Source: JBGPBY01 sp041481485 (GTDB lineage: Bacteria > Acidobacteriota > Terriglobia > 20CM-2-55-15). Taken from it: a stretch of 5,092 nucleotides of DNA. The DNA is taken from NCBI GenBank assembly GCA_041481485.1, contig JBGPBY010000530.1:1-5092 (forward strand), in the 5' to 3' direction. The notes beneath the pieces are model-generated. The model made no database searches. It worked only from the letters and a program-made list of their open reading frames with translations, and was not told where the DNA came from. Made by a program: the position numbers and the translations under genes. Shown piece by piece: positions 1-5,092 of this stretch (its first letter is position 1; each line of letters begins with the position of its first letter).

Positions 1-12
1 AATTCCCGCAAT

Positions 13-726
13 TCAATCCGTTGCAGCAGCATCAGGCACTCGGCGAATGAACACGTATTCGCTGGATTCCGCGTTGTGAGAAAACGCGGCCGCGTAAAAC
101 CCTTCACTCAGGTTTTTCTCGAACTCATAGCGGAGGCGCTCTTGAATGTCTCGCGCTTCTTCGAGATCGGCTCTCTTGATCCGCTGAATATCCGAAGGGA
201 TGGCGATCCGGCGAATTTCTCCGGCCAGAGAAGGCCGGCTGCGATCGAGCCACCACTCCGCCACAATTCGATCCGTGGGAAGATTCCCCTGAACGCCGCT
301 GGTCGAGCCATAAAAGTTGGGGTAGTACCGCTTGACGATGACGCCCAGTTTCTCGAAATTGAAATATGCGTTCTTCGACTCCATCGGATCGAATGTCCAT
401 TCGATCAGTGGTATTCCATGCTGAACTGCATAGTCCCGCTGCGCCATTTTCAGGAGCATCCCGGTGCCCTTGTTCCTGAACTGATGGGCCACGACGAGCA
501 TATGGGAATGCCAATAGGGAGACCGGTTTCGCATCGCCGGGATGGAACTGAGAAACCCGACAAGGTTATCGCCCTCATACGCGCCGAGCACGAGACCGCC
601 GATATGATGCGTCACGACGAAAAACCGTACCGGCATGAGATCCGCATCCGACCAGCCGAACCCGTCGCGCTGAAGATCCAGGCACTGTTCGTATTCCGAC
701 AAGGCGGTCAGCTGGCGTATGACCAT
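13..726 (-). CDS. GNAT-superfamily N-acetyltransferase, COG3375-like
   Basis: A 237-residue cytoplasmic protein predicted to move an acetyl or other acyl group from CoA to an unknown acceptor. The acetyl-CoA loop of the GNAT fold is visible as R84-N-K-G87-T-G89 (RxxGxG). It is followed by the signature of the COG3375 subgroup: W110-TFDPMESKNAYFN, then the KLGVIVKRYYPNFYG stretch, then LPTDRIVAEWWL near residues 149-160. That long conserved centre separates it from ordinary short GNAT enzymes. The ATG lies at 724-726 and shares one base with the TGA of mazG (TGATG), so translation is probably coupled and no strong Shine-Dalgarno is needed. The gene ends 12 bp from the window edge, so any further gene of this operon is out of view. 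In related genomes I recall this family near menaquinone genes (menC), but that cannot be checked here. The family call is fairly sure; the substrate is unknown. Confidence 0.85.
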   Translation of the reverse strand: MVIRQLTALSEYEQCLDLQRDGFGWSDADLMPVRFFVVTHHIGGLVLGAYEGDNLVGFLSSIPAMRNRSPYWHSHMLVVAHQFRNKGTGMLLKMAQRDYAVQHGIPLIEWTFDPMESKNAYFNFEKLGVIVKRYYPNFYGSTSGVQGNLPTDRIVAEWWLDRSRPSLAGEIRRIAIPSDIQRIKRADLEEARDIQERLRYEFEKNLSEGFYAAAFSHNAESSEYVFIRRVPDAAATD

Positions 727-1532
727 CAGCGCGTTTCCGTTTTTGCAAGCTTCCAGAGACTTTCCATTTCATCCGGTGGAGTCTGGTCGAGCCGTTTGCC
801 GGCGCGGGCAAGTTCGGCTTCCATGTGCTGGAATCGCACTTTGAATTTCCGGTTGGCGCGCTTCAACGCCGACTCGGAATCCAGCTTGAGAGCGCGTGCA
901 ATATTCACCATTACAAAAAACATATCACCGACTTCATCTTCAATGTCGGCGGACTGCCTGGCCGCAATGGCTTCGCGCAATTCCAGCAATTCTTCCTGAA
1001 GTTTTTCAAAGATGCCATCAATGGTGGGCCAGTCAAATCCAACATGTGCTGCCCGGGAGGAAATCTGATGCGCCTCGTGCAGCGCCGGCAGCTTACCTGG
1101 AATTCCTTCCAGTATGGAGGTGGCGGATTCCGGTATGACATTACCGGAATCGGCGCTGGCCTTTTCAGCTGCTTTTATCGCCTGCCAATTCCGAAGAACA
1201 TCCTCGGCGCTTCCTCCCTCTTCACCAGCGAAGACATGAGGATGACGGCGAATCAGCTTGTTGCAGATTTTGTCGATTACCGCATCGATATCGAATTTTG
1301 AAATCTCTTTCGCCATCTGAGCCTGGAAGACGATATGGAGCAGTACATCTCCCAGCTCTTCCGAGAGATTCTCGAAGTCCTGATTGTCGATGGCCTCGAT
1401 GACTTCATAAATTTCCTCAATCATCATCGGCTTCAGCGTATTGAAGTCCTGTTGTTTGTCCCACGGACAGCCCTGCGGACCGCGAAGCGTGGCCATGATC
1501 TCCACAAGTTTTTCAAATTTTGCGCCCGTCAT
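726..1532 (-). CDS. mazG: MazG, nucleoside triphosphate pyrophosphohydrolase
   Basis: A 268-residue cytoplasmic all-alpha NTP pyrophosphohydrolase that splits (d)NTPs to NMP and pyrophosphate; the family is linked to clearing aberrant nucleotides and damping ppGpp responses. The N-terminal signature GPQGCPWDKQQ is at residues 18-28. Two MazG domains are visible. The first has E39-E40-x-x-E43 and E58-E59-L-G-D62. The second has E180-E181-x-x-E184 and E200-V-G-D203. These acidic residues form the Mg2+ site, and both copies look intact. The length fits full two-domain MazG. I chose the ATG at 1530-1532 because MTGAKFEKLVEIM aligns with the usual short lead-in before the CPWD motif. An in-frame GTG at 1566-1568 would add 12 residues, but it would reach into the region next to ribF. 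The stop overlaps the start of the downstream acetyltransferase gene by one base. A TATAAT box lies just upstream. Confidence 0.95.
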   Translation of the reverse strand: MTGAKFEKLVEIMATLRGPQGCPWDKQQDFNTLKPMMIEEIYEVIEAIDNQDFENLSEELGDVLLHIVFQAQMAKEISKFDIDAVIDKICNKLIRRHPHVFAGEEGGSAEDVLRNWQAIKAAEKASADSGNVIPESATSILEGIPGKLPALHEAHQISSRAAHVGFDWPTIDGIFEKLQEELLELREAIAARQSADIEDEVGDMFFVMVNIARALKLDSESALKRANRKFKVRFQHMEAELARAGKRLDQTPPDEMESLWKLAKTETR

Positions 1533-1562
1533 CGTCCTGCAATTATAGCGGTATGCTACATT
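1520..1562 (+). promoter_or_regulatory. Weak candidate promoter region for ribF
   Basis: Two weak possibilities are visible. One is TTGCGC (1520-1525), 18 bp, TATAGC (1544-1549), whose -10 overlaps the opposing mazG TATAAT. The other is an extended -10, TGC-TACATT (1554-1562), with no -35, which would start transcription about 3 nt before the ribF ATG. Neither is strong. The short space between the divergent starts means the ribF operon promoter should lie in or very near this stretch. Confidence 0.25.
1542..1547 (-). promoter_or_regulatory. Candidate -10 box for mazG
   Basis: The minus strand reads a perfect TATAAT here, ending 9 nt before the mazG ATG. No good -35 is seen at 16-18 bp: the hexamer at 17 bp spacing reads AAGTGT. 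A TTGAAT lies only 12 bp away, which is too near. If the box is used, transcription would begin around 1535, giving an almost leaderless mazG mRNA. This is based on sequence match only. Confidence 0.35.
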
Positions 1563-1571
1563 CAACACTTG

Positions 1572-2534
1572 ATGAAAGTCGTTTCCTCATTGTCCGAAGC
1601 CTCGGACGCTCTTGCAGGCCGGCCGTGCGTTCTGGGCATCGGAAATTTCGACGGCCTTCACCTTGGACATCAGGCAATTCTGCAGTCGATTGCGCGGCGG
1701 TCCAGCGAATTCGGGCTTCCCTCGGTCGTTATGACGTTTGAGCCCCATCCCATTCAGGTGATCGCACCAGAGAAGGCGCCCAAACGAATCAACACCCCCG
1801 AACAGAAGCTCCGGCAAATCTGCGATTACGGAATTGAACTGCTCTTTGTCGTTCACTTCGACCTCGAGTTTGCTTCACTTTCTCCTGATGCGTTCATCCG
1901 TCAGTTTCTTGTGACTGGACTTCGAGCCCGCACGGTCTGCGTTGGCAACAATTTCGCGTTTGGCCACCGTCAGGCAGGAAGTGTCGAGACACTGCGGCTA
2001 TGGCACAGAGACTTCGATCTGCATATCGTTCCGCCGGTCATGTATCGCGGAAATCCCGTTAGCAGCACGGAAGTGCGTAAAGCCGTAAACGACGGCGCGG
2101 TTTCGGCCGCATCGCGCCTGCTGGGACGATGGTACGAAATCGAAGGCCGGATCGCCTCCGGCGCCGGCCGCGGCCGCAGGCTGACCGTACCCACACTGAA
2201 TCTGGAGAGCGACAACGAACTTGTGCCGAAGCACGGCGTTTACGTGTCGCGTATTGCGCTGGACAAAGGAACCCTCCTGGACTCGGTCACTAACATCGGC
2301 GTTCGTCCCACGTTCGGAGTGGATGGAATGACTATCGAAACGTTTGTACTTCGAGACCAGGTGCCGGCGGCTGCACAATTCGGCCGATTGCAGTTTCTGC
2401 ACCGGATTCGGGACGAAAAGCGATTTGACTCGCCGGAATTACTGTCCTCTCAAATTGCCCGCGACGTTGGAAAGGCCTCCCGATTTTTCAGACTATTGGG
2501 AAATATTGAACATGCCCGAGCCCATTCGCATTGA
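1572..2534 (+). CDS. ribF: Bifunctional riboflavin kinase / FAD synthetase
   Basis: A 320-residue cytoplasmic enzyme that phosphorylates riboflavin to FMN and adenylates FMN to FAD. The N-terminal nucleotidyltransferase half shows G22-IGNFDGLHLGH33 (the GxFDGxHxGH ATP site), MTFEPHP at 54-60, VGNNFAFGHRQAG at 124-136 and SSTEVR at 164-169. The C-terminal kinase half shows GAGRGRRLTVPTLNL (about 197-211, the PTxN metal/nucleotide motif), NIGVRPTFG (241-249) and I-E256-T, where the Glu matches the catalytic residue of flavokinases. It ends with the IRDEKRFDSPELLSSQIARD helix typical of the family. The length is normal. I chose the ATG at 1572 because its N-terminus (MKVVSSLSEA...) matches RibF proteins. 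The longer open frame back to 1335 only mirrors mazG. No clear Shine-Dalgarno is seen. There is no room for an FMN riboswitch, because mazG starts 39 bp away in the opposite direction. It is the first gene of an overlapping operon. Confidence 0.95.
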   Translation: MKVVSSLSEASDALAGRPCVLGIGNFDGLHLGHQAILQSIARRSSEFGLPSVVMTFEPHPIQVIAPEKAPKRINTPEQKLRQICDYGIELLFVVHFDLEFASLSPDAFIRQFLVTGLRARTVCVGNNFAFGHRQAGSVETLRLWHRDFDLHIVPPVMYRGNPVSSTEVRKAVNDGAVSAASRLLGRWYEIEGRIASGAGRGRRLTVPTLNLESDNELVPKHGVYVSRIALDKGTLLDSVTNIGVRPTFGVDGMTIETFVLRDQVPAAAQFGRLQFLHRIRDEKRFDSPELLSSQIARDVGKASRFFRLLGNIEHARAHSH

Positions 2535-2778
2535 CATCTACTCGCGTCCGGGCTGCCATCTGTGCGACGAAGCCGCAAAAGTGATTCAGGATTACCGAGG
2601 ACAAATTCCAGTTGTTCTCAACACGATCAATGTAGAGTCCAGTGAAGTTCTTGAATCCAGATACGGGATGGATATCCCGGTGGTGATGGTCAATGGAAAT
2701 GAAGCGTTTCGGCATCGAGTGAATGGCCCGGAACTGGAAAGGAAACTGAAGGCGCTGTGGAACCAGTCGACATCCTGA
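2512..2778 (+). CDS. Small glutaredoxin-like (DUF836-type) dithiol protein
   Basis: An 88-residue thioredoxin-fold protein. It opens with a beta strand (RIDIYSRP) leading to the redox motif C15-H-L-C18 in GCHLCDEAAKVI. Near residues 52-60 it has GMDIPVVMV, with the cis-proline P56 that faces the active site in this fold. This is the pattern of the short glutaredoxin-like proteins of the DUF836/GrxA-like group, not of classical CPYC glutaredoxins. No signal peptide is seen, so it is cytoplasmic. The predicted role is reducing protein or mixed disulfides; the partner is unknown. The ATG at 2512 gives the compact family length and lies 23 nt inside the end of ribF, in another frame. Upstream, GGGA at about 2498 is a loose ribosome site. 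The 3' end overlaps bshB1 by 22 nt. Placement beside bshB1 suggests, but does not prove, work with bacillithiol. Confidence 0.82.
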   Translation: MPEPIRIDIYSRPGCHLCDEAAKVIQDYRGQIPVVLNTINVESSEVLESRYGMDIPVVMVNGNEAFRHRVNGPELERKLKALWNQSTS

Positions 2779-3476
2779 CAATTGCTGCACATCCTGATGA
2801 TATTGAACTCACCTGTGCCGGAACACTTTGCCGGATGGTGCACCAGGGCTATTCGGTTGGAATCCTCGATCTCACTCAGGGAGAAATGGGAACCCGGGGC
2901 ACCCCGGAGCTGCGGGCTCAGGAAGCAGAAGCCGCCGCTCGAGCCATCGGCGCCAGGTTTCGGGAGCGCATGAACCTGGGAGATTCCCAGTTAACCGCTT
3001 CCATAGCCAACCGCATGGCCGTGGCCCGGATGATCCGGATTGCCCGTCCCCGGACGGTCATACTCCCTTATTGGGAAGGCCGTCATCCCGATCACTACAC
3101 TGCCTCTACCCTCGGCTATGAAGCGTGCTACGCCGCCGGATTGCGCCAGTTGCCCATGGACGGGGAGCCCCATCGGCCGAAGAAAATCATTTACGCTGCC
3201 ATGTATTACTGGAACGTCAAGCCTTCGTTTGTGGTGGATATCTCCGAGTTTTTCCCTAAGAAGCTGGAAGCCATCAACTGCTTTGCCTCTCAATTTGCAG
3301 GGGATATGCGGTCAATCACCGAGCTTTATCCGGCCTGGGGACGGGTCATTGACCAAATCACGACCCAGTGCAAATACTTCGGTCATGTGATTGGCACCGA
3401 GTTCGGCGAACCCTTCGTGATTAAGGAACCGATGGCAGTCGACGACATCGTTTCCATGCCGGTGGAGTCCATTTGA
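2757..3476 (+). CDS. bshB1: Bacillithiol biosynthesis deacetylase BshB1 (PIG-L/LmbE family)
   Basis: A 239-residue cytoplasmic zinc deacetylase predicted to remove the acetyl group from GlcNAc-malate, the second step of bacillithiol synthesis. Zinc ligands are visible as H12 and D15 in AAHPDDIEL and H113 in the H110-PDH motif of WEGRHPDHYTAS. D14 is the expected general base. The GEMGTRGTPELRAQEAEAAA stretch, NLGDSQL and the C-terminal HVIGTEFGEPFVIKE segment are typical of BshB1 rather than of other LmbE proteins. The length is normal. The start is GTG at 2757-2759, needed to keep strand 1 before H12; GAAGG 4 nt upstream is an acceptable ribosome site. It starts inside the glutaredoxin-like gene, so it is probably translationally coupled. 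The bshA and bshC genes are not in the window. A related amidase, Mca/BshB2-like, is a less likely reading. Confidence 0.88.
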   Translation: MEPVDILTIAAHPDDIELTCAGTLCRMVHQGYSVGILDLTQGEMGTRGTPELRAQEAEAAARAIGARFRERMNLGDSQLTASIANRMAVARMIRIARPRTVILPYWEGRHPDHYTASTLGYEACYAAGLRQLPMDGEPHRPKKIIYAAMYYWNVKPSFVVDISEFFPKKLEAINCFASQFAGDMRSITELYPAWGRVIDQITTQCKYFGHVIGTEFGEPFVIKEPMAVDDIVSMPVESI

Positions 3477-3506
3477 ACCGAATCCAAGTGCCGCGCGTCA
3501 AAGGGC

Positions 3507-3535
3507 TTGACACGAGTTTGGTCGCCTCATACGAT
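3507..3535 (+). promoter_or_regulatory. Sigma-70-type promoter of the M48 protease gene
   Basis: A perfect TTGACA (3507-3512), a 17 bp spacer and TACGAT (3530-3535, four of six matches) lie in the 86 bp gap after bshB1. The predicted start near 3542 leaves a leader of about 20 nt that contains the Shine-Dalgarno. A second -10-like box, TATAGT (3541-3546), sits 17 bp after TTGGTC (3518-3523), but it would start transcription inside the ribosome site. Confidence 0.6.
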
Positions 3536-3551
3536 GAAAGTATAGTTTCCT

Positions 3552-3555
3552 GGAG
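3552..3555 (+). promoter_or_regulatory. Shine-Dalgarno fixing the M48 protease start
   Basis: GGAG, 7 nt before the ATG at 3563. It decides between this ATG and the in-frame TTG at 3473, which has no such site and would bury the signal peptide. Confidence 0.7.
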
Positions 3556-3562
3556 ATCCGCT

Positions 3563-4765
3563 ATGAAAAACAAGGCTACCTGCTTTTTACTGGCACTGAT
3601 GATTTCAGTGCTTGCCGTGGGTCCCACCTTTGCGCGCACCGATGACGAACCTTTGACATTGGATCAAAAGAAAGCGGCTGCGGAGCGTAAGAAGGCGGAA
3701 GATAAGAAACTGGCCGAGGACAAGAAAGCCTCGGAAGCAGCGGCCAAAAAGGCCGCGGAGGATAAGAAAAAGGCCGATAAGGCTACTGCCGTAGCAGATA
3801 AAGGAAAGCCCGCACACTCGGACATCGAGAACATTGGCCACCGGAACATCAACGCACACAGCCCGAATTTCACTTCCATTCAGAACGAAATTGCGCTGGG
3901 TAAACAGGCGGCGGCGGAGGTCGAGCGCGACGTTCAGTTGATCACGGATCCGACGATTACCGAATACGTCAATCGGATCGGTCAGAATCTGGTGCGGCAC
4001 TCGGACGCGACACAGTTCACATTTACCATCAAAGTCGTGGATTCCGACGAGGTCAACGCATTTGCCCTGCCCGGAGGATTCTTCTACGTCAATAGCGGCT
4101 TAATCCTCGCCGCCGACGACGAAGCCGAACTGGCCGGTGTGATGGCCCATGAAATCGCCCATGTCGCCGCCAGGCATGCCACCGAAAATCAGGCGAAAGG
4201 CAATATCCTGCAGATCGCGTTAATCCCGGCAATTATTCTCTCGGGAGGCGTGTTGGGAACTGCAGTTCAGGAGACTTCGCAAATATTGCTTCCCGTGACG
4301 ATGTTCCAGTTCTATCAAAAGTCCGAAAAGGAAGCCGATTTCCTTGGCCTGGAATATATGTATGCCGCCGGTTACGATCCGGCCGCGACCATCAGCTTCT
4401 TTGAAAAACTGCAGGCAAAGGAGTCTCCACGCAAAGTATCCAAACTCTTTGCAACGCATCCACCGACCGAGGATCGCGTGAAGGCGGAGAAAAAAAATAT
4501 CGAAACGGTACTTCCGGATCGTGAACAGTACGTGGTGACGACTTCGGAATTCGACAAGGTCAAAGCCCGCCTGAACGCTCTGGACGTCCGTAAGCCGGCC
4601 CAGGAGCAGCAGAAACCCAGCCTCCGGCGCGGCAGCGGTAGACCGGGCGGAAGTCCCGACCCCAACGATCGGGATACCCGGCCCAACACTCGCCCCGAGG
4701 ATCGAACTCCGGAACCGGACGATCGCCCAACTCTGAAGCGCGATCCAGGCTCCGATACTCACTAG
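3563..4765 (+). CDS. Secreted M48-family zinc metalloprotease
   Basis: A 400-residue exported protease, probably periplasmic, of the soluble BepA/LoiP-like branch of M48. A signal peptide spans residues 1-24: KNK, a hydrophobic core, then T22-F-A24 before a likely signal peptidase I cut. There is no lipobox cysteine at the cut. Residues about 34-82 form a Lys/Ala/Glu-rich stretch with repeated AEDKK-like units, probably a coiled coil or long charged helix. The peptidase domain follows. It has NAFALPGGFFYVNSGL, the zinc motif H196-E197-I-A-H200, a hydrophobic segment at 215-235, and E255-K-E-A-D259, where E255 is the third ligand (ExxxD). LFATHPPTEDRV then closes the domain. No TPR repeats follow, unlike BepA. 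Instead the last 55 or so residues are a disordered Pro/Arg/Asp-rich tail. The likely role is degradation of misfolded envelope proteins or help in outer-membrane assembly; the substrate is unknown. It has its own promoter and a terminator right after it. Confidence 0.92.
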   Translation: MKNKATCFLLALMISVLAVGPTFARTDDEPLTLDQKKAAAERKKAEDKKLAEDKKASEAAAKKAAEDKKKADKATAVADKGKPAHSDIENIGHRNINAHSPNFTSIQNEIALGKQAAAEVERDVQLITDPTITEYVNRIGQNLVRHSDATQFTFTIKVVDSDEVNAFALPGGFFYVNSGLILAADDEAELAGVMAHEIAHVAARHATENQAKGNILQIALIPAIILSGGVLGTAVQETSQILLPVTMFQFYQKSEKEADFLGLEYMYAAGYDPAATISFFEKLQAKESPRKVSKLFATHPPTEDRVKAEKKNIETVLPDREQYVVTTSEFDKVKARLNALDVRKPAQEQQKPSLRRGSGRPGGSPDPNDRDTRPNTRPEDRTPEPDDRPTLKRDPGSDTH

Positions 4766-4784
4766 GAATAGACAGTAAGAATAG

Positions 4785-4812
4785 AAAAGGCGGCCAACCG
4801 GCCGCCTTTTTT
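4785..4812 (+). terminator. Strong intrinsic terminator, symmetrical in both directions
   Basis: GGCGGCC (4789-4795), loop AACC, GGCCGCC (4800-4806) make a perfect 7 bp GC stem. It is extended by AAAA (4785-4788) pairing with the first Ts of TTTTTT (4807-4812). It sits 19 bp after the TAG of the M48 gene. Because of the A-run before the stem, the minus strand also reads a hairpin followed by TTTT, so it may serve converging transcripts. Confidence 0.9.
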
Positions 4813-4991
4813 ATTTCCTTGGTGGAAATTCCAAACCCTTTTCCTGCGCTGAATAGCGGCGGCAGATCAATAGAGCATTGAGAATCAAGCAATCCCGTTC
4901 GATTTCTATCCGAGAAATTGTGCGCGATTTCAGACTGCGACATCAGTTCAGTCTCCTCTTCCGCCGGTATTACCAGTTGTAAGCCTCTCAC
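4811..4991 (-). pseudogene. Candidate small minus-strand gene, split by a frameshift
   Basis: Not recognised as any family. One minus-strand frame starts at GTG 4989-4991 (or ATG 4941-4943) and reads an amphipathic, acidic start: LQLVIPAEEETELMSQSEIA. A second frame, open from 4942 down to a TAA at 4811-4813, reads RIEIERDCLILNALL, then ICRRYSAQEKGLEFPPRK. A single extra base near 4910 would join them into a protein of about 60 residues. The TAA lies only 4 nt before the stem of the symmetrical terminator, as expected for a real gene end. The second frame has no ATG, GTG or TTG start before its helix-like segment. So this is a decayed gene, an assembly error, or chance. The first frame alone would run through the terminator into the M48 gene, which is not credible. 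Confidence 0.25.
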
Positions 4992-5005
4992 GCGCTGTGT
5001 ACAAT
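4977..5005 (+). promoter_or_regulatory. Promoter of the tRNA-Asp gene
   Basis: TTGTAA (4977-4982), a 17 bp spacer and TACAAT (5000-5005, five of six matches) predict a transcript start near 5012, about 14 nt before the mature tRNA 5' end. Spacing and position both suit a stable-RNA promoter. Confidence 0.6.
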
Positions 5006-5025
5006 TTTTTGATTGCCTGTCCTCA

Positions 5026-5092
5026 GGGGTCGTAGTTCAGTTGGTTAGAACGCCTGCCTGTCACGCAGGAGGTCGCGAGTTCGAGTCTCGTC
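5026..5092 (+). tRNA. tRNA-Asp (anticodon GTC), 3' end cut by the window edge
   Basis: The cloverleaf can be drawn by eye. The 5' acceptor strand is GGGGTCG (5026-5032). The D arm is GTTC, a loop with AGTTGGTTA, then GAAC. The anticodon arm is CCTGC-CTGTCAC-GCAGG, with GTC in the centre of the loop, which decodes aspartate codons. The variable loop is AGGTC. The T arm is GCGAG-TTCGAGT-CTCGT, with one G-T wobble at the end of the stem. The window stops at the first base of the 3' acceptor strand (5092), so the remaining acceptor bases, the discriminator base and any encoded CCA are not visible. tRNA loci often serve as integration sites, but no attachment repeat can be judged here. Confidence 0.96.

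Noticed and set aside
76..999. A 307-codon open frame on the plus strand opposite the acetyltransferase and mazG genes
   Set aside because: It lies fully antisense to two well-supported genes, straddles their junction, and its translation is rich in Arg, His and Pro with no recognisable domain. It is a GC-driven mirror frame.
1335..1571. An extension of the ribF frame 79 codons upstream
   Set aside because: The added residues are antisense to the conserved mazG N-terminus, and known RibF proteins begin at the position matching the ATG at 1572.
1533..1571. An FMN riboswitch before ribF
   Set aside because: The space between the divergent start codons is 39 bp, far too short for the FMN aptamer, and the flanks are coding.
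3485..3509. A possible hairpin (CAAG...CTTG) after bshB1 as a terminator
   Set aside because: The stem is only four pairs before mismatches, and no T-run follows; the same bases form part of the TTGACA promoter.
3473..3562. A TTG start giving the M48 protease 30 extra N-terminal residues
   Set aside because: It has no Shine-Dalgarno, overlaps the end of bshB1, covers the TTGACA promoter, and would hide a clear signal peptide that starts at 3563.
4560..4991. A 143-codon minus-strand frame running from the tRNA side into the M48 gene
   Set aside because: It passes through the strong terminator and is antisense to the M48 C-terminus. Only its first part is considered, as a fragment of the split small gene.

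Overview
The window looks like a piece of a bacterial chromosome, most likely from an Acidobacteriota member or a related soil lineage. This is an inference from protein style. The clues are a COG3375-type acetyltransferase, a BshB1-type bacillithiol deacetylase, and a soluble M48 protease with a signal peptide and low-complexity flanks. GC content is moderate to high and genes are tightly packed. No mobile element, CRISPR array or phage gene is visible.

Layout: on the minus strand, mazG (726-1532) runs into a GNAT acetyltransferase gene (13-726) through a TGATG stop/start overlap. On the plus strand, and divergent from mazG across only 39 bp, lies a three-gene operon in which neighbours overlap by 22-23 bp: ribF (1572-2534), a small CxxC glutaredoxin-like protein (2512-2778) and bshB1 (2757-3476). 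After an 86 bp gap with a good promoter comes a secreted M48 metalloprotease (3563-4765). It ends at a strong, symmetrical terminator (4785-4812). The stretch 4813-5025 holds traces of a small minus-strand reading frame and the promoter of a tRNA-Asp(GTC) gene, which the window edge cuts at its 3' end (5026-5092).

Functional reading: the plus-strand operon joins FMN/FAD synthesis, a dithiol redox protein and a step of bacillithiol synthesis, which suggests a flavin and low-molecular-weight-thiol redox module. MazG adds nucleotide-pool housekeeping. The M48 protease probably works in envelope protein quality control. Most of the window is ordinary core genome. The parts most worth a second look are the ribF-glutaredoxin-bshB1 overlap, the very short mazG/ribF divergent promoter, and the frame-split minus-strand ORF that stops at the shared terminator.
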